DNA of 64,000 bases, from positions 324,426 through 388,425 of the forward strand of contig LNAC01000774.1 of NCBI GenBank assembly GCA_002007465.1. The letters run 5' to 3'. Below the pieces are notes generated by a model that worked only from the letters and a program-made list of their open reading frames with translations, had not been told where the DNA came from and did no database searches. The first letter of the stretch is position 1. Every line of letters starts with the position of its first letter. The position numbers and the translations under genes are program-made. Source of the DNA: Ailurus styani. Its lineage: Eukaryota; Chordata; Mammalia; Carnivora; Ailuridae. Positions 1 to 12,530 of the stretch are shown piece by piece.

Positions 1-834
1 GAGAAAAGTAATTTTTTAACCCAAGACCACGGCTTGACCTAGAGCTAAACATCTATATGGACTACAGAAACTAAGAAAATCATCTGTGTTGGCCAAGGAA
101 TAGAAGTAAGGTTCTACAACAGGAAAGAACAAAGTGATTAAGGATAGGAGCTACTATGCAGCTGGGCCTGGGGAAGGAAGCCCTGGAAACAGCCCACAGA
201 GGTTCTGTAAGTATAGTTCAGGTCATAAACTCCTTCCATAGCAGTGAGATGTGTTGTGTTCTGAAAACAAATTGTGTCATGTGCCCTATGACAAGGGAGA
301 CTATATGCAGCAGTGGCAGAGGCCTGAGCTGGGGGACAGACAATCCCATCCTACCTCTGGGGGAGGTGGGTTATCAGGGAGCTTTGTTTAGAGGACTGAC
401 TTAAGGATTTTAATTTGTAAAATGATTAGGTAGAAGAAGTTCCTATCCATTCTCCTGGACCACATTTTCAGGTACATGTAGAAATTGCTATTTAAAGAAG
501 TAACCGTTCGTCTTCATGTCTGCTTCTGGGGTTGATCCTCACTCACTGGAGATGCTGACAATGATTCTGAAGTGTTCACTCAGACTATGAATTTAAGATG
601 TTTATCTTCTAGACTTCCTTTTTAAAACATCGTATCCCTGTGTTTTCACTTAGTCTTGTAAAAACCATCACTTTTCATTCTTTCCCCTTACATATCATCT
701 ATCTCTAATTCTCACTAACCTGTCCTCCCCATCTGTCTTGCATAAGATTCTCCCTTCACATTTCTGAAGCCATTCCTCTGATGCCAATGTCTGGAACTGT
801 CTTCTCACTGGGAATCTGGCATCAAGATTAGAAC
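1..834. other. Gene-free stretch, unique sequence
   Basis: No exon-like frame, RNA gene or clear repeat was seen. Stop codons are frequent in all frames and there is no CpG enrichment. Confidence 0.5.
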
Positions 835-849
835 TGGAGTCAGGTGAAC

Positions 850-976
850 TGGGCTTGACTTTCTGCTTCATCCCCTGTTACATGTGTGACCTTAAATTTC
901 TTAACCTCCCTGTTTCCGTTTCCTCATTTGTAAAGTGGCAATACTGGTGGCATTTTCCTCATAGAATTGTTACATG
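850..976 (+). repeat. MIR SINE fragment, interrupted by a CAN-SINE
   Basis: The string GTGTGACCTTAAATTTCTTAAC followed by a TTTCCTCATTTGTAAA segment matches the MIR core in sense orientation. The segment CCTCATAGAATTGTT is the usual MIR continuation. The younger SINE at 977-1179 is inserted here, and the MIR appears to resume after 1192. Confidence 0.7.
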
Positions 977-1179
977 GGAGCACCTGGGTGGCTCAGTCGG
1001 TTGAGTGTCTGACTCTTAATTTTGGCTCAAGTCATGATCTCAGGGTCCTGGTCGGGCTCCTTGATCAGCAGGGAGTCTGCTTGAAGATTCTCTCCCTCTG
1101 CCCCTCCCAACCACTCACACTCACTCTTGCACTTTCTCTCTCTTTCTAAAATAAATAAATAAATCTTAAAAAAAAAAAG
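977..1179 (+). mobile_element. CAN-SINE (SINEC), full length, older GTCGGTTGAG subtype
   Basis: The tRNA-derived head (GCACCTGGGTGGCTCAG) is followed by the conserved GTCATGATCTCAGGGTCCTG block, a CT-rich part and an AAATAAATAAATAAATC tail ending in poly-A. Target-site duplications GAATTGTTACATG (964-976) and GAATTGTTATATG (1180-1192) differ at one base, so the borders are well defined. Confidence 0.95.
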
Positions 1180-1249
1180 GAATTGTTATATGGAAGTAAG
1201 ATAGTGCTTGCATGTAAATTAAATACTAGTGTTTAACGGCACAGACTGC

Positions 1250-1425
1250 TTGGATAAATGTTTGATACCAACTACCGTGTGTCCTTGAGCAAACTGTGTC
1301 ACCTGTCTACAACTCAGTTTCCTCACTTGAAAATGGTAATCATGATGTGTTTACCTCATGTAGGTTTCATGAGAATTAAATGGGTACAGTGCTTCATGGG
1401 GCCTGGTACATTTAAATGCTACACA
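1250..1425 (+). repeat. MIR SINE, second copy
   Basis: GTCCTTGAGCAAACTGTGTCAC, then CAGTTTCCTCACTTGAAAATGG and CCTCATGTAGGTTTCATGAG follow the order of the MIR core and 3' part in sense orientation. It is diverged, as expected of this ancient family. Confidence 0.7.
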
Positions 1426-1429
1426 TGTC

Positions 1430-2035
1430 TCTTAATTTAAAAATTGCCCACAAGATGGGCTCAATAATTTTTTTCTACTGCCTGCTTTCATTTTCATCAC
1501 TGCCTCAGTCCATTCCCATTGATACCTTACAAATCTTCCTTAAACATCTTCCCCAGCCTTAGTTAGAATGCCCTGACCACAAATAACAGGAAACCTAACC
1601 TCTAGTGGCTGATACCATAATATATCTACAGCTTACTTAACTGGTCATCTGGGAATAGGTGGGCCCAGAATTGATTCAACAGACCAATAACATCTTCAAA
1701 GACCCAGGTTTCTTTAATCTCCCCACTTAACCACCCTCATGTTTCCTCATGGACCCAAGATTGCTGCTGAAGCTCTAAGCACCATATCCCTACACAACAG
1801 AATTCACAACATGAGTTCAGCAAGAGGAACCAGATACAGAAGGAGATATCTTGTTTATCTTTCTCTTAAAAAAATTCATTTTCCGAAGGTACCCAGCAGA
1901 TTTCCATCACAGCTCATTGCTCAGACTTGTGTTACACTGTCAAAGCTGGTGATCAACATCCATTAAAGCTTGGCAAACCAAGGTAGGTAGGATGGGTGTG
2001 GTGAGGCAATTAAGTATCTGCCATACTTTTATCAT
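1430..2035. other. Gene-free stretch with an unclassified old repeat
   Basis: Around 1560-1730 the text (AACAGGAAACCTAACCTCT, then GGTGGGCCCAGAATTGATTC) resembles an old interspersed repeat that I could not classify. Nothing coding was seen. Confidence 0.35.
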
Positions 2036-2480
2036 GTCACTTTCCTACCTGGCTTCGAAACCCTTTTGTGTCACCTCATTGCGTACCACAAAAGCTCTAG
2101 CCTTCTCAGGTTCTGAGCCTCCTGCACAATGTAGCCCTTGCATGTGCTCATCTCCATGGGCCTCCTCTGTAAGCCTATAGAGGTGCCGTTCTATCCTATC
2201 AGCCACTATCTAAACTGACTTGTACTCGTCTGCTCTCCTTTCCCCATGTGTTATTGCCCCTGATCTGTGGACCAGTTCTCCCTCTTCCAGCCCCCATGAC
2301 ACACGTGTTCCCCTGCTCATCTCTACAGGTTAAAATGCAGCCTTTCCTAAAAGATCCCAATCAAATGTCTTTTCTACTGAAACATTGTCTGACCACCCAA
2401 GGCAGAAAGACCTTTCCTTCATTCACATTCCTCACACTATTTTATATTACCTAAATGTTCTCTGATAGTTTAGCTATGGA
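2036..2480 (+). repeat. L2 LINE 3' fragment
   Basis: The segment reads like the sense 3' end of L2: TTTTCTACTGAAACATTGTC, then TGACCACCC and a TTCTCTGATAGTTTAG ending. The GAGCCTCCTGCACAATG and CATGCCCTT-like sequence upstream fits the end of L2 ORF2. The assignment is from memory, and borders are approximate. Confidence 0.5.
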
Positions 2481-2924
2481 AAGGGGTTATCTATTTTTCA
2501 CCTATATGTTATGTTGCTTTCACATATGCTTAATAATAATTATAAAGCTGTATTTTAAGTGTTTATTATTTTTTAGACATGTGGACATTGAGAACTTTAT
2601 TATCTCATTACACTAACATTTTAAAAATGTAAATATTTCTTTTTAAAGTATAAATATTTCCTTTTTAAAAGAGGAGTAAACTAAAGTTAAGTGAGATTTA
2701 GTGACTTGCCTTAAGGTCACCATGTTTATGTGGCTGTATTTAAGTATTTATGGGGCGTGTGTTTTCCAACAGTATGCTATCTGACTCCTTAATGTAGTTC
2801 TTTTCAAAGTAGTAAGTCCTCATTAATTTTTTATTTAAATGAACAACAGTATTTGTCTAAGTTGTTAATAAAGATAGCCAGTCTGTGTAATATGTCCCCT
2901 GCATCCACATCTCTCCCCTCTAAA

Positions 2925-2925
2925 T

Positions 2926-2975
<50 letters not shown>
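2925..2975. repeat. (TTTA)n microsatellite
   Basis: About 12 uninterrupted TTTA units grew from the SINE poly-A tail. This is a likely length-polymorphic marker. Confidence 0.95.
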
Positions 2976-2977
<2 letters not shown>

Positions 2978-3160
2978 TTCATTTGACACAGAGAGAGAGA
3001 CCACAAGCAGGCAGAGAGGCAGGCAGAGAGGGAGGAGAGAGGAGGAAGCAGGCTCCCTGCTGAGCAGAGAGCCCCATGCGGGCCTCGATCCCAGGACCCT
3101 GGGACCATGACCCGAGCCGAAGGCAGCGGCTTTAACCCACTGAGCCACCCAGGCGCCCTT
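2929..3160 (-). mobile_element. CAN-SINE, mustelid-type subtype, with expanded (TTTA)n tail
   Basis: Read on the minus strand this is a full-length SINE with the GTGGGTTAAAGCCGCTGCC head. The (AAAT)n tail has expanded into a 51-base TTTA microsatellite (2925-2975). The duplication CCCTCTAAATTTA occurs at 2916-2928 and 3161-3173 without mismatch, which fixes both borders and suggests a recent insertion. Confidence 0.95.
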
Positions 3161-3354
3161 CCCTCTAAATTTAAACCCCAAAAAGCAAAATTGTGTCTTA
3201 TATGAGTTAAAATATCTGGATATCTACCTCAACCTTTCTCATTTTACGTTAGCTATATAGTCTTTTATTCGTTCAATGATAACAAATACCTGCATTAATT
3301 GAGCACATATTGCTTTTATTGTGAAGCAGTATGCTAAATCACATACATTTGGCT

Positions 3355-3740
3355 CCATCTAACCACCTCAACAGAAAGTGGCTTAAATATGTAGTGTTTT
3401 TTATTGTCTCCCTCAACAACTGATAGGTGGTTGCAAGGCAGGTGTAGCAGCTTAATGATGTCTGATCTCTGATCTGATCTGGTATCTCTGCAATTCTCTT
3501 GTCATTCCCTCATGGTTGCAAGATGGCTGCTGCAACTCCAGACATTATATCCTCATACAGCTCACAGAAGATTTCCCAGATTTCTCATTGTATTTCAATG
3601 GCTAGAATTGGATTACATGCCTATCCCTAGACCTCTAGTTCCATCTTCCCTGAGAACAAGGATCTACCATTACCCAAACTAAATTAGGATTCTGCTAGTA
3701 AGAAAGAAGGGAAGGGACATAGTTTTGAGTCACCAACAAA
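3355..3740. repeat. Ancient interspersed repeat, class uncertain
   Basis: The text (GTCATTCCCTCATGGTTGCAAGATGG at the centre, then TTGGATTACATGCC) matches a common mammalian repeat that I recognise by eye but cannot name securely. It contains the small tandem GATCTCTGATCTGATCTGG at 3463-3481. Confidence 0.4.
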
Positions 3741-4079
3741 AATGGTCTTCTTATATAAGTAATATAAGAGATGAATAAAAGGGCATGGTTCTTGTCCTGA
3801 TGAACCTGATTCCTAGCAAGCAAGACAGATACTAAATTTAAAAATAAAATAAAATAATACATTGCACTGAGTGATAAATAGGAAATAAACAGGATCTGTG
3901 AAGTAGACTGATACCTGCTTAAACAAAGTGTTTCTGGAAAGATCCCTCAGTGGAGGTGACACTTAAATTGAGACGAAAGAATGAGATTGAATCAGCCATA
4001 TGCAGAGTGGAGAGGAGCGTGTGTGTATTAAGCATGTTTTTTATTTTCTGCATCTTACAATGTTTTGACATTGTGAGGG

Positions 4080-4540
4080 CCTTATAGGCACAGGAAAAGA
4101 CTACCCCTCCCAAGGCTAGCCAATTCTTAGAGGTAGCCAAGGGCCCAGACAGGAGCATTCCTTTCATACGCAAACCAACCTGCCGGAATCTGTACTCTTT
4201 AATACTGTACTTTATCTAGTTCTTGAACACCAAATCAATGTTTCCTCTGCCCTAGATCATCCCAGGACAAGATTACCAGCCAACTGGAGACCACCTCTAT
4301 AGCTGGGATGATTCAAACTAACCAGTCCTCAACTGTATGCCCTGCCTTGCCTTCCCATGGAATCCTCAATAAAGACTTTGATCTATCTAGGCTCTCCTCT
4401 CACTCCTGTCTTCTGCCCTGACCAAAACCCAGCACTTCCCCTTTGGCCCTGCGTGGTGTGGTATGTGTGCCTTTTTGTCATGAGAAGTGTAAGTAATAAA
4501 AACCTTTCAACTGCGTGGGCTTTTCCATGCTGTCACTAAG
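4080..4540 (+). repeat. Possible LTR of an old endogenous retrovirus
   Basis: Two polyadenylation-like signals, CAATAAAGAC near 4367 and GTAATAAAAACC near 4492, lie in a pyrimidine-rich, LTR-like context (TGCCCTGCCTTGCCTTCCC). I saw no clean TG...CA ends, primer-binding site or viral reading frame. It could instead be unique sequence. Confidence 0.35.
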
Positions 4541-4949
4541 TCACCTTCAAAAATTAAGACCTGGGCACAGAACAGTGTGGAAGTAAGTGTGAAACTCTTG
4601 GTGAACAGTGGAGAAAACAAAAGAAAGCAAGCATGGCTGCTTATTAGTTGGTGTTATAAGACTGGAGAGAAGTGAAGACTTCTAACAGTTCACCAAAACT
4701 CATTCTTCTCTTCTTTTATGGCGCTAGAATGCAGCCAGGAAATGACTATCCAACGGCATCATATTTCCCAGTTTCCCTTCACTTCAGTGGAACCAACAGA
4801 ATGTCAGTGGGAATGATGAAAAATACTTTAGGGCCAATGCCTCAGGCAGTGGAGGCACCTTCCTTATCCTCTCTTTTCCTCCCTTCCCACTGGCTACCCC
4901 TTCTTTGTGGCAGTGACTCAGCTTTTGACATTCCCAGGGCAACCTCCTG

Positions 4950-5142
4950 GGACATGTGTTCTCAAAGTGCTGTCCCAGATCGGTAGCAGACGCATCACTC
5001 AGTAACTGGTTAGAAATGCAGACTCTCTAATACTAACCCAGACTTACTGAATCAGAAACTCTGAGGACAGACCAAGCAACTTGTGTTTTGGCAAGCCTTC
5101 CACATGATTCTGATGCATGCTCAAGTTTGAGAACCACTGGTT
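4950..5142 (-). repeat. Nonautonomous hAT-Charlie element (MER20/MER5-like)
   Basis: TTAGAAATGCAGACTCT, ACTGAATCAGAAACTCTG and GATTCTGATGCATGCTC end in TTTGAGAACCACTGG, the characteristic terminal part of these short DNA transposons. The left end (TGTTCTCAAAGTGCTGTCC) is the matching inverted terminus. Confidence 0.8.
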
Positions 5143-5569
5143 GTAGGAGAAAGAGGAGACACAAAATGAAAGAAACATGAGTTCCTAAACATGGCACTTG
5201 GAATAGAGCTGGATGGATGAATCTGGAGCTCAGGAGAAAGTTCTGAGTGGGAGATTATCAATGTAGGGTGATAGCCAAAACCACAGGAAAGGGTAAGATA
5301 ACCCAGGGAAAGATTTAGAGAAAGAAAAAAGAAGAGGGACCTAGGAGTGAGGCATGCATAGCTCCAATATTTAGGAGGCAAGAAGAAGAGTTGCCTGAAA
5401 AGGAGTCTAAGACACGGAGACTAGAGAGCCGGAAGGCAAGCTAAAAGTGAAGTGTCACGGAAGTCAAGAGGGTAGGATGTTTTGGCGGGAGTTGGAGCCT
5501 CCTCTGCTCAATGCAGAATTTCTCCCCTCCCCATAGTGTAGCAGGGATGAATTGTTGGAGAACTGGCCC

Positions 5570-6080
5570 CCGGCTCAAGGGTCCGGTCACACTGAGTCAA
5601 AAGTTGTCCTATCCCCTTGCCAACATTTGGTACAAAAATGAATGTGAGGCTCAGCTCTGGTCAATGAGATGTAAGAAGTGTAGAAGAGACGTTTGTAAAA
5701 ATTCTTCCTTGCTCTTAAGAGAGAGCAACAGGAAGCTAGTGTCTGCCTTTCCCATTGGATGTAAATGATATAACCTGATTGTTACTGGCAGGCATTTTAT
5801 GACCATGAAGGGACCATGCGGGTATCATTTTAAGGCCATAAATTTTCTCATTTGTAAAGTGGGAATAACGCTAAAACCTACTTCATAGAGGTTGAAACTG
5901 GCTTTTTGGACACCCATGCAAAGAGATGAAAAGAAAAAGTCCTTGGTGATGCAGTTGAGCTGCTGATCCACCAAAGGAAACTTGCTGTTTTGTGAGCTAA
6001 TACATTCCCCTGTTGTTTTGTCAGTTTAATTTAGGATTTCTGTTACTTGTAGCTAGAAGCAGTTTATCTGATACAGTGAT
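5570..6080 (+). repeat. Probable MaLR/MLT1-like LTR with a MIR piece inside
   Basis: The 3' part (GAGCTAATACATTCCCCTG, then TTTCTGTTACTTGTAG and CTGATACAG) has the layout of a MaLR LTR end. Within it, 5838-5900 carries TTCTCATTTGTAAAGTGGG, which is MIR-like. Borders are rough. Confidence 0.4.
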
Positions 6081-6452
6081 ATATGAAGGCTATTTCAATT
6101 TTTAATTGTCAGAAAGTCACTGATTTATTACAAATTCTCAAGAAAGATTATTTGTATGAAGTATTGTTCAACGAATATTGTAAAGCACTTTCCTAATAAA
6201 ATGGAATCAGCAACCTAATCTTATAAGACAACAAAAAAAATCAGCTTAGAAATAATGGATTAAGCATTTTACTTATCTGAGAATGAATATATATTTCCTA
6301 TTAATGTATTCTTCCACAATTCAAGTCACATTTTAATATTAAGATCTCACTGAAACTAATTTTTTGAGCTCTCATTTGGCATAAAAGATGCAAATATTGA
6401 AAGTCTATGTCTTATCCTTCCTTCAACCTTGAGTAATTGTAGGGAAACAATT

Positions 6453-6495
6453 GCAGGTTTCCATGAACCCTTTCAACAGACTGATTGAAAAAAAA
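6453..6495 (-). other. Non-SINE 3' flank shared with the SINE at 17.6 kb
   Basis: Read on the minus strand, the SINE poly-A is followed by TTTCAATCAGTCTGTTGAAA and then GGGTTCATGGAAACCTGC. The same 38 bases follow the SINE at 17604-17800 (copy at 17811-17848, plus strand). Similarity stops after CCTGC. Confidence 0.85.
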
Positions 6496-6700
6496 ATTTT
6501 TTTTTAAGATTTTATTTATTTATTTGACACAGAGAGAGAGATTACAAGTAGGCAGAGAGGCAGGCAGAGAGACAGGGAGAGGAGGAAGCAGGCTCCCCGC
6601 TGAGCAGAGAGTCCGATGTGGGCCTCGATCCCAGGACCCTGAGATCATGACCTAAGCCGAAAGCAGAGGCTTTAACCCACTGAGCCACCCAGGCGCCCTG
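6496..6700 (-). mobile_element. CAN-SINE, mustelid-type subtype
   Basis: On the minus strand it reads GGCGCCTGGGTGGCTCAG, GTGGGTTAAAGCCTCTGC, then a CT-rich part, GTGTCAAATAAATAAATAAA and an A-tail. The 3' half is nearly identical to the copy at 17604-17800, including the uncommon CTTGTAATCTC and GTGTC variants. No direct repeat could be found around the SINE alone, unlike most copies in this window. Confidence 0.95.
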
Positions 6701-8900
6701 TTCCAACATTCCTATTTGGAATTATTTTCTAGAAGCAGGTAGGAAGCTCCCACAAAGGTCAGTTTTAATTAAAATGTCCATGTACCACGCACTAGAAAGA
6801 CACATTTTCAAGAGAGGCGCAAACAGGTTGTCACAGTGAAAAGGGGCCATTTCCTCTTTGCAGTGGTTAGAAACAGGATTAAAATTAAGCATGATTCATA
6901 AGCCAGTAATGCATTTTGTAAATCATGAAACTATCACAAACAATGTTCTTATTAAAAATGCCACTGTCAACATTCTCCATTATAAGTGTGGTAAATATTG
7001 CATCAGCGGGATTAGTTGTGTGGTGTGAAAAGTTTTTAGTGTCTGCTTCATACTACGGTGTCTTCCATGACAAACATGTTTCACTGGTCCATTGACCAAA
7101 GTCAGACCGTGTGACCATCAGCAGCAATGATGACTTTCTAGGTATATCCCCTGGTATTAGTCAATAAATGTTACATTTACTTCCTTCGATGTACTGTTAG
7201 TTCCTTTTATTTCTCTCTTCACTACCCACCCCTTAGCAAAAGATGTGTCTGTTACACAGGACTATTAATTTGGGGCATTTTCTTAGCAAGTGCACAGTCT
7301 TCTCTAATTTTAAAAGGCAGTGGTATTTAACCTTTGGCTTGATAAATATGATTCAATTGAGTTAAACTGCTGTTCTTCTGGAACTTAAAAAGTAAAATGC
7401 CAATATAAATGTGTGGTAATTATCACTAGAACTGTTCATTTTTAACTATTAAATTTAAACAAAGAGCAATTGCTGTTTGTTCATGCAAAACAAACAGTGC
7501 CTGCTTCGGATCTGTGTGATTAATCTGTTTCCCTGCGTGCAGATTTAGGAGGAAACACTGCCTCGGGCTCAGCACATACATCTACGAAATGGAAAAGGCT
7601 TTGCTGTCCCAGTCAATTGTCAAGGGTTTCCCAAAGCAGGGGTTTAGTGGTAAACAACGCAGGATCGGCTAGGGGAAGGGAGACCAAGTCTCAGGGAACA
7701 AAGCAGCACAGGCAAAGTGTGGCAGAGACAGCTCAGTTCTAGAACAAGTGTGGGAACCAAAAGCGATGCATTGCTCCTGGGGAGAGAGTGGGTGAATAGG
7801 TGAGAAATGGGGGGATTTGCACAGAAGGAACTGTTAGGAGACACAGTGTCAGATCATATGAGAAACTGCATGCAAAACAAGTATAATGAGGGAGGAGAAA
7901 CTTTTTTAACCAAAACTGCTGGCAGGAGCACAGGGGTATGAGGGCCAAACATATGTCCCCTGGGACTGTGCTCAACAGGTTAGGTCACCAGGGAGGACAC
8001 CGAGGGGTGAAATGGACACCTAGAGGCATATAGAAGGCTGTGTTAGAGACCTCCATGCTCCTTGAGCCTCCCAACTTGAAAAAAAAAAACCCACATAAAA
8101 TTGCAAAATATTTTACTTGGCTGGATTTCTTGTAGGAACTGGTGTAAAGGTCAAGATGGATGTTCGTGACATAATGAAGCAAAGATGAAAGCCTTCCCAG
8201 AGGAGTTGAGGGCAATGAGCTGTGGGCAGTAACTTCTCTTGGGTCTGAGGGGAAAGTGGGCCCGGGTGACCTAGGGGTACACAAGAGAAGGGAAGTGGCA
8301 CTGTCTATTGTGTTTTAGGCACTGACTAGGTCTTTCATGTCATTAGTGTCACCAAGTCACGGGGGGAATAGGGTTGGCAGGAACAAGATAATGGGCAGAT
8401 CCCGACTGCTGGCAGGAGACATTGCTGAGCCTCCATGGGAAACCCGGGCACTGACCAGTATAGTTAAGGTTGCATGTTGTGGGTAGGTGTCTGTGTGTTG
8501 GAGGTGTTGGCTAGGACACAGGAATCCTAAAACCCAAGCAAAAGATGTCAGAGAGGCAGCCTAGCTCCCAGTTGTTTATGGGGTTCTCTTAGGTGGATTC
8601 ATGGGCTCACCTAGCAACTCTGGCTTAGGTTTGAATATTTTCACACCCTAGTGATTCCTTGGATGAGGAAGTTGATAGGCAGATTCAATATCTTCTCATT
8701 GAACTTTGAGACAGGGCAGAGCAGACTGCAGATGCAGGGGGCCATCAAGACCATCTGGAAAGGGGACAGAGATTGACATCAATATGGAATGATTTTGATT
8801 TCTGAATGGGGGATGAGACCTACAAATGCTAACTTGTTAAGAACAAGTCAAGATAATATATGATCAACTGCTAAAATGTAACAAAGATTAGATAAGAACT
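6701..8900. other. Gene-free stretch of mostly unique sequence
   Basis: No repeat or exon was recognised between about 6.7 and 8.9 kb. The part from 6740 to 7640 is moderately AT-rich and looks non-repetitive, so it is a reasonable place to look for a conserved non-coding element. Confidence 0.4.
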
Positions 8901-11187
8901 AAGACCGTGTAGAGCATTAACTCATATATTAAATACTTGTTGAGAGTATACCCTAGGACAAGAACCATAACAGCTACTGAGGACACACAGATGAATGATA
9001 CGGTCACTTTTCTCAAGAAGATCCCTATCTGGTAGAGAAACACATGCATTAAAGAATAATCAAAGCCCAAGATGTTATATCTGATGTGAGGACAAAGTCT
9101 TATGGGGAGCCCAGAGGAGGATGTCCAGCTCAGCTTAGGAACCACAGACAGCCTCCCAAAGGAAGAAAGTCATATCAAATGAGATGTCAATATACAATTA
9201 CATAGAAGAAGACAGATAGCTGGGACAAGGGATCCTGGATTACCAAATTCTTTTTAAACCAATAGTCCCTTCTTACAAAGTCCTACAGAGAAAGGTGTAC
9301 ACAGAAACCAATGATCACCTTTGGTCCTAAAACATTTGAAATGAATGACTTAGGACAGATCATAAGGACTATGTAAGCCAAGTCACCTTGAGCTGAAGCA
9401 ATCACTGAATCCTTCTTTGTCTCCTTCTGTCTCATCCTTCACCCTGGTTCCTGCCTACCACAGGCTTCCTGGGGCTGAGGAGGCAAGAGCAATCTCTCGG
9501 CTCACTGCACCTCTTTAGCAATACAACAGAAAACCACAAGGACCGCCTTACATGGATTACACCTCTTAACCCCTTTGCTCAGCCCAGGGAAGTGCCCCTT
9601 TGCTCTCACAGTGATCAGTGAAATGCCCCTCTTAACAATATGCCTGTACCTGTGGAGAGGAGGCCTCACCTCTTTGGAGATTCTGAGAGTGCTATATGAC
9701 CTTGGTTTTGAACATGAGGAATCCTAGAAATGAGCTTTCTTAGTAGAAAGAACCCTACACCAAAGACACCAGGCTTGAGAGATCCTCACAAGTCTAAGGA
9801 ATGCCAAGGAGCACAGCATGGCTGGACCCCAGGATATGAGGAAGGAGGGTAGGGCACAGCATGAGAGGGGGAACACTAAGTAGCTGGGGCATCAGGGGTG
9901 GAGGTTGGTAGGCCTTCAGAGGATTGAAACTAGCAGTCTCATGATCAGATCCTGACTGTAGAACTGTCACTTGCTTTGTATTTATTGTATCAAAGTTTGT
10001 GTGTGTCAGAAAGGTGGACATGGTTTCATTGGGTCCTCTGTCTTGAGGTCTCTTGCAGGATGCAAATCAGGAGGATATCAGCTGGGCTGCAGAAAACTCA
10101 AGGTTCAACTGGGAGAATATCCATTTCCAAGTTCATTCAAGTGATACGGACAGGGTTTAGTTTCTTTCAGATTTGGAGCTGGAAGTCTCCCTCAGTTCCT
10201 TGCAATGTGGGGCTCTCCAGAGGGCCGCCCACAGCATGGTACATAGCCTCTCTCAGAGTGAGAAGGTAAGAGAGGGCAAGCAGATCAGGAATCAGAGTCA
10301 TTTTGTAACCTAATTTTGGAGGTGATGTTCCATCACTTTGGCTTTATTCTCTTTGCTAAAAGCAGGTAGCTAGGCACAGCCCACTCTGGAGGGGATGGGA
10401 TTACACATTTGTGTGACCAGTTGGAGATCACTAGGAGCTATTTTAGAAGCTGTTGAGCACAGGCAGTAAAACAAAGAAAGAATAAGCCCCATTAAAAATC
10501 CTCCACTGTGGGATACCATCAAAGATGGAGGCTGAGGTTGTAGGTAAGGGGAAGCATGAGAGACTGGGTTGCAGGACAATCCTTCCCTTTAGGCATTGGA
10601 AATAGTGGGGGAAGAGAGCAGATTCTAGAAGATGACAGAAAAATATACTCTCAAGATTTGTCAGGAAATCATGTGAGACTTCTGTTGGGCAAAGAATTAT
10701 AAGATTAGATTCCACTCTGCCGTTAATGACTCATTAGACAGAATTCTTCTGCATCTTGAATATCTAGGAGCTGAAGTCACAGCTGGATGCAGCCTCTCTT
10801 CACAAGGATGATACCTTGTAGTTCAGCTTCGGATAGTGCCAGACCTCCAACCTCCTATTTAATAACCTTAAGATTTCTCTGCTGGAACAGTCCTTCATTC
10901 CATAAAAGGATTGGTTGGCTCTGCTTATGTTATATGCCCACAACTGGACCAATCATTGTATATCCAGAAGGGTGTAGTATCACAATGGACCTACCCTGCA
11001 GCTCATGCCTTCCTGAATAGCTAAACACGGAAGGCATCTTTTTTTAGTCCTTAATCCTGTTCACCAAATATTTCCACTTTCCTTCCAGGCACTTGGTAGG
11101 ATTGTACTTCCCTGTCCTATTGGAAGAAACTTACGGACATATGATTTTCTTTGACCAATGAAAGTGAGTGATTTGGTCTGACTTAAA
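8901..11187. other. Gene-free stretch with weak ancient repeats
   Basis: Around 8920-9060 the segment (ATTAAATACTTGTTGAGAG, then GGACACACAGATGAATGA) resembles an old L2/MIR-type repeat. The rest looks unique, and no RNA gene or exon was recognised. Confidence 0.35.
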
Positions 11188-12530
11188 AAAAAAAGCTTTA
11201 TTGAGATATAATTTGTACACCATTCAATCCATCCTCTTCAATTGTACAATTCAGTAGTTTTTAGGGTAATCACAAGTTGTACAACTATCACCATTATCTA
11301 ATTCCAAGACATTTTTATCACCGAAAAGAAATCCCATACCCATTAGCAGTCACTCCCCATTTCCTCTTCCCCCTTCCTTGCCAATTGCTAATCTATTTTC
11401 TGTCTCTACCAAAATTTGTTTATCCTGGATGTTTGCTAGAAACATGTGGCCTTTCATTATTGGATTCTTTGTTTTCAAGTTTATTCCAAGTTATGGCATG
11501 AATCAGTACTTCATTCCTTTTTATGGCTGAATGATATTTCATTGTATAGGTTTATCACATTTTGTTTATCCATTCATCCACTGATGGACATTTTGGTTGT
11601 CTCTACTTTTTGGCTATTATGAATAATGCTGCTAAGAACATTTGTTTACAAGTTTTGGTGTGGACATATGTTTTCATTTTGGGGGGGTAAATACCCAGGA
11701 GTGGGACTACTGGATCATGTGGTAACTCTATGATCATCTTTTTGAGGAACTGCTAAACTCTTTTCCAAAGTTCCTGTACCATTTTACCTTCCCACCAGCA
11801 ATATATAATGGTTTCAGTTTTTCCACCAACACTTCTTATTTTCTGTCTTTTAAATTTAACTATCCTTGTGGGCACCTCATTATGATTTTGGCTTGCATTT
11901 CCCTAATGACTAATGATGCCGAACATCTGTTCATGTGCTTACTGGTCATTCGTACATCTTCTCCAGAGAAATGTCTTTTCAAACCTTTTGCCCATTTTCT
12001 ACAGGGTTGTATTTTTACTGTTGAGTTATAAGAATTCTTTTTATATTCTGGATACCGATCCTTTGTCAGATATGATTTGCAAATATATTTTCCTAATCCT
12101 TGGGTTGTCTTTTCACTTTCTTGATAGGATCCTATGAAATGCAAAGATTTTCATTTTAATGAAGTCCAATTTATTTCTCTTTTCTTTTGTTGTTTGTGTC
12201 ATATATAAGAAACCTGAGATTTAGTCTTACATCAAGAGTTTTATAATTTTAGCTTTTACATTTAACTTTATATTTTACATTTACATTTTATACTTTCATT
12301 TTACATTTAGGTCTATAATCTATTTCAATTAATTTTTCTATATAGTGTGAGGTAGGGATTCAATTTCAATCTCTTGTATGTAGATATCTAAATGTCCCAA
12401 TGCCATTTGTTCCAAAGGCTATTCTTTCACCATTGAATTCTCTCAGCATCCTTGTCAAAAACCAATTGACTACAAATGTAAAGATTTAATTCTGGACTCT
12501 CAATTCTATTTCATTGTTCTGTACGCTTAG
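11188..12530 (-). mobile_element. L1M 3' part, antisense
   Basis: The plus strand carries the reverse complement of the L1 3' region: TTTATTGAGATATAATTTG, CTGATGGACATTTTGGTTG, ATAATGCTGCTAAGAACAT, AGGAGTGGGACTACTGGATC and TGCATTTCCCTAATGACTAA, in the expected order. It is old and diverged, with small indels and no open ORF2 frame. The right end near 12530 fades into unique sequence. Confidence 0.9.

Noticed and set aside
977..1050. tRNA gene in the SINE heads here and elsewhere
   Set aside because: The heads derive from a tRNA but are SINE parts with tails and TSDs, and do not fold as intact tRNAs.
3463..3481. Tandem GATCT motif as a regulatory site
   Set aside because: It is a short chance repetition inside an old repeat.
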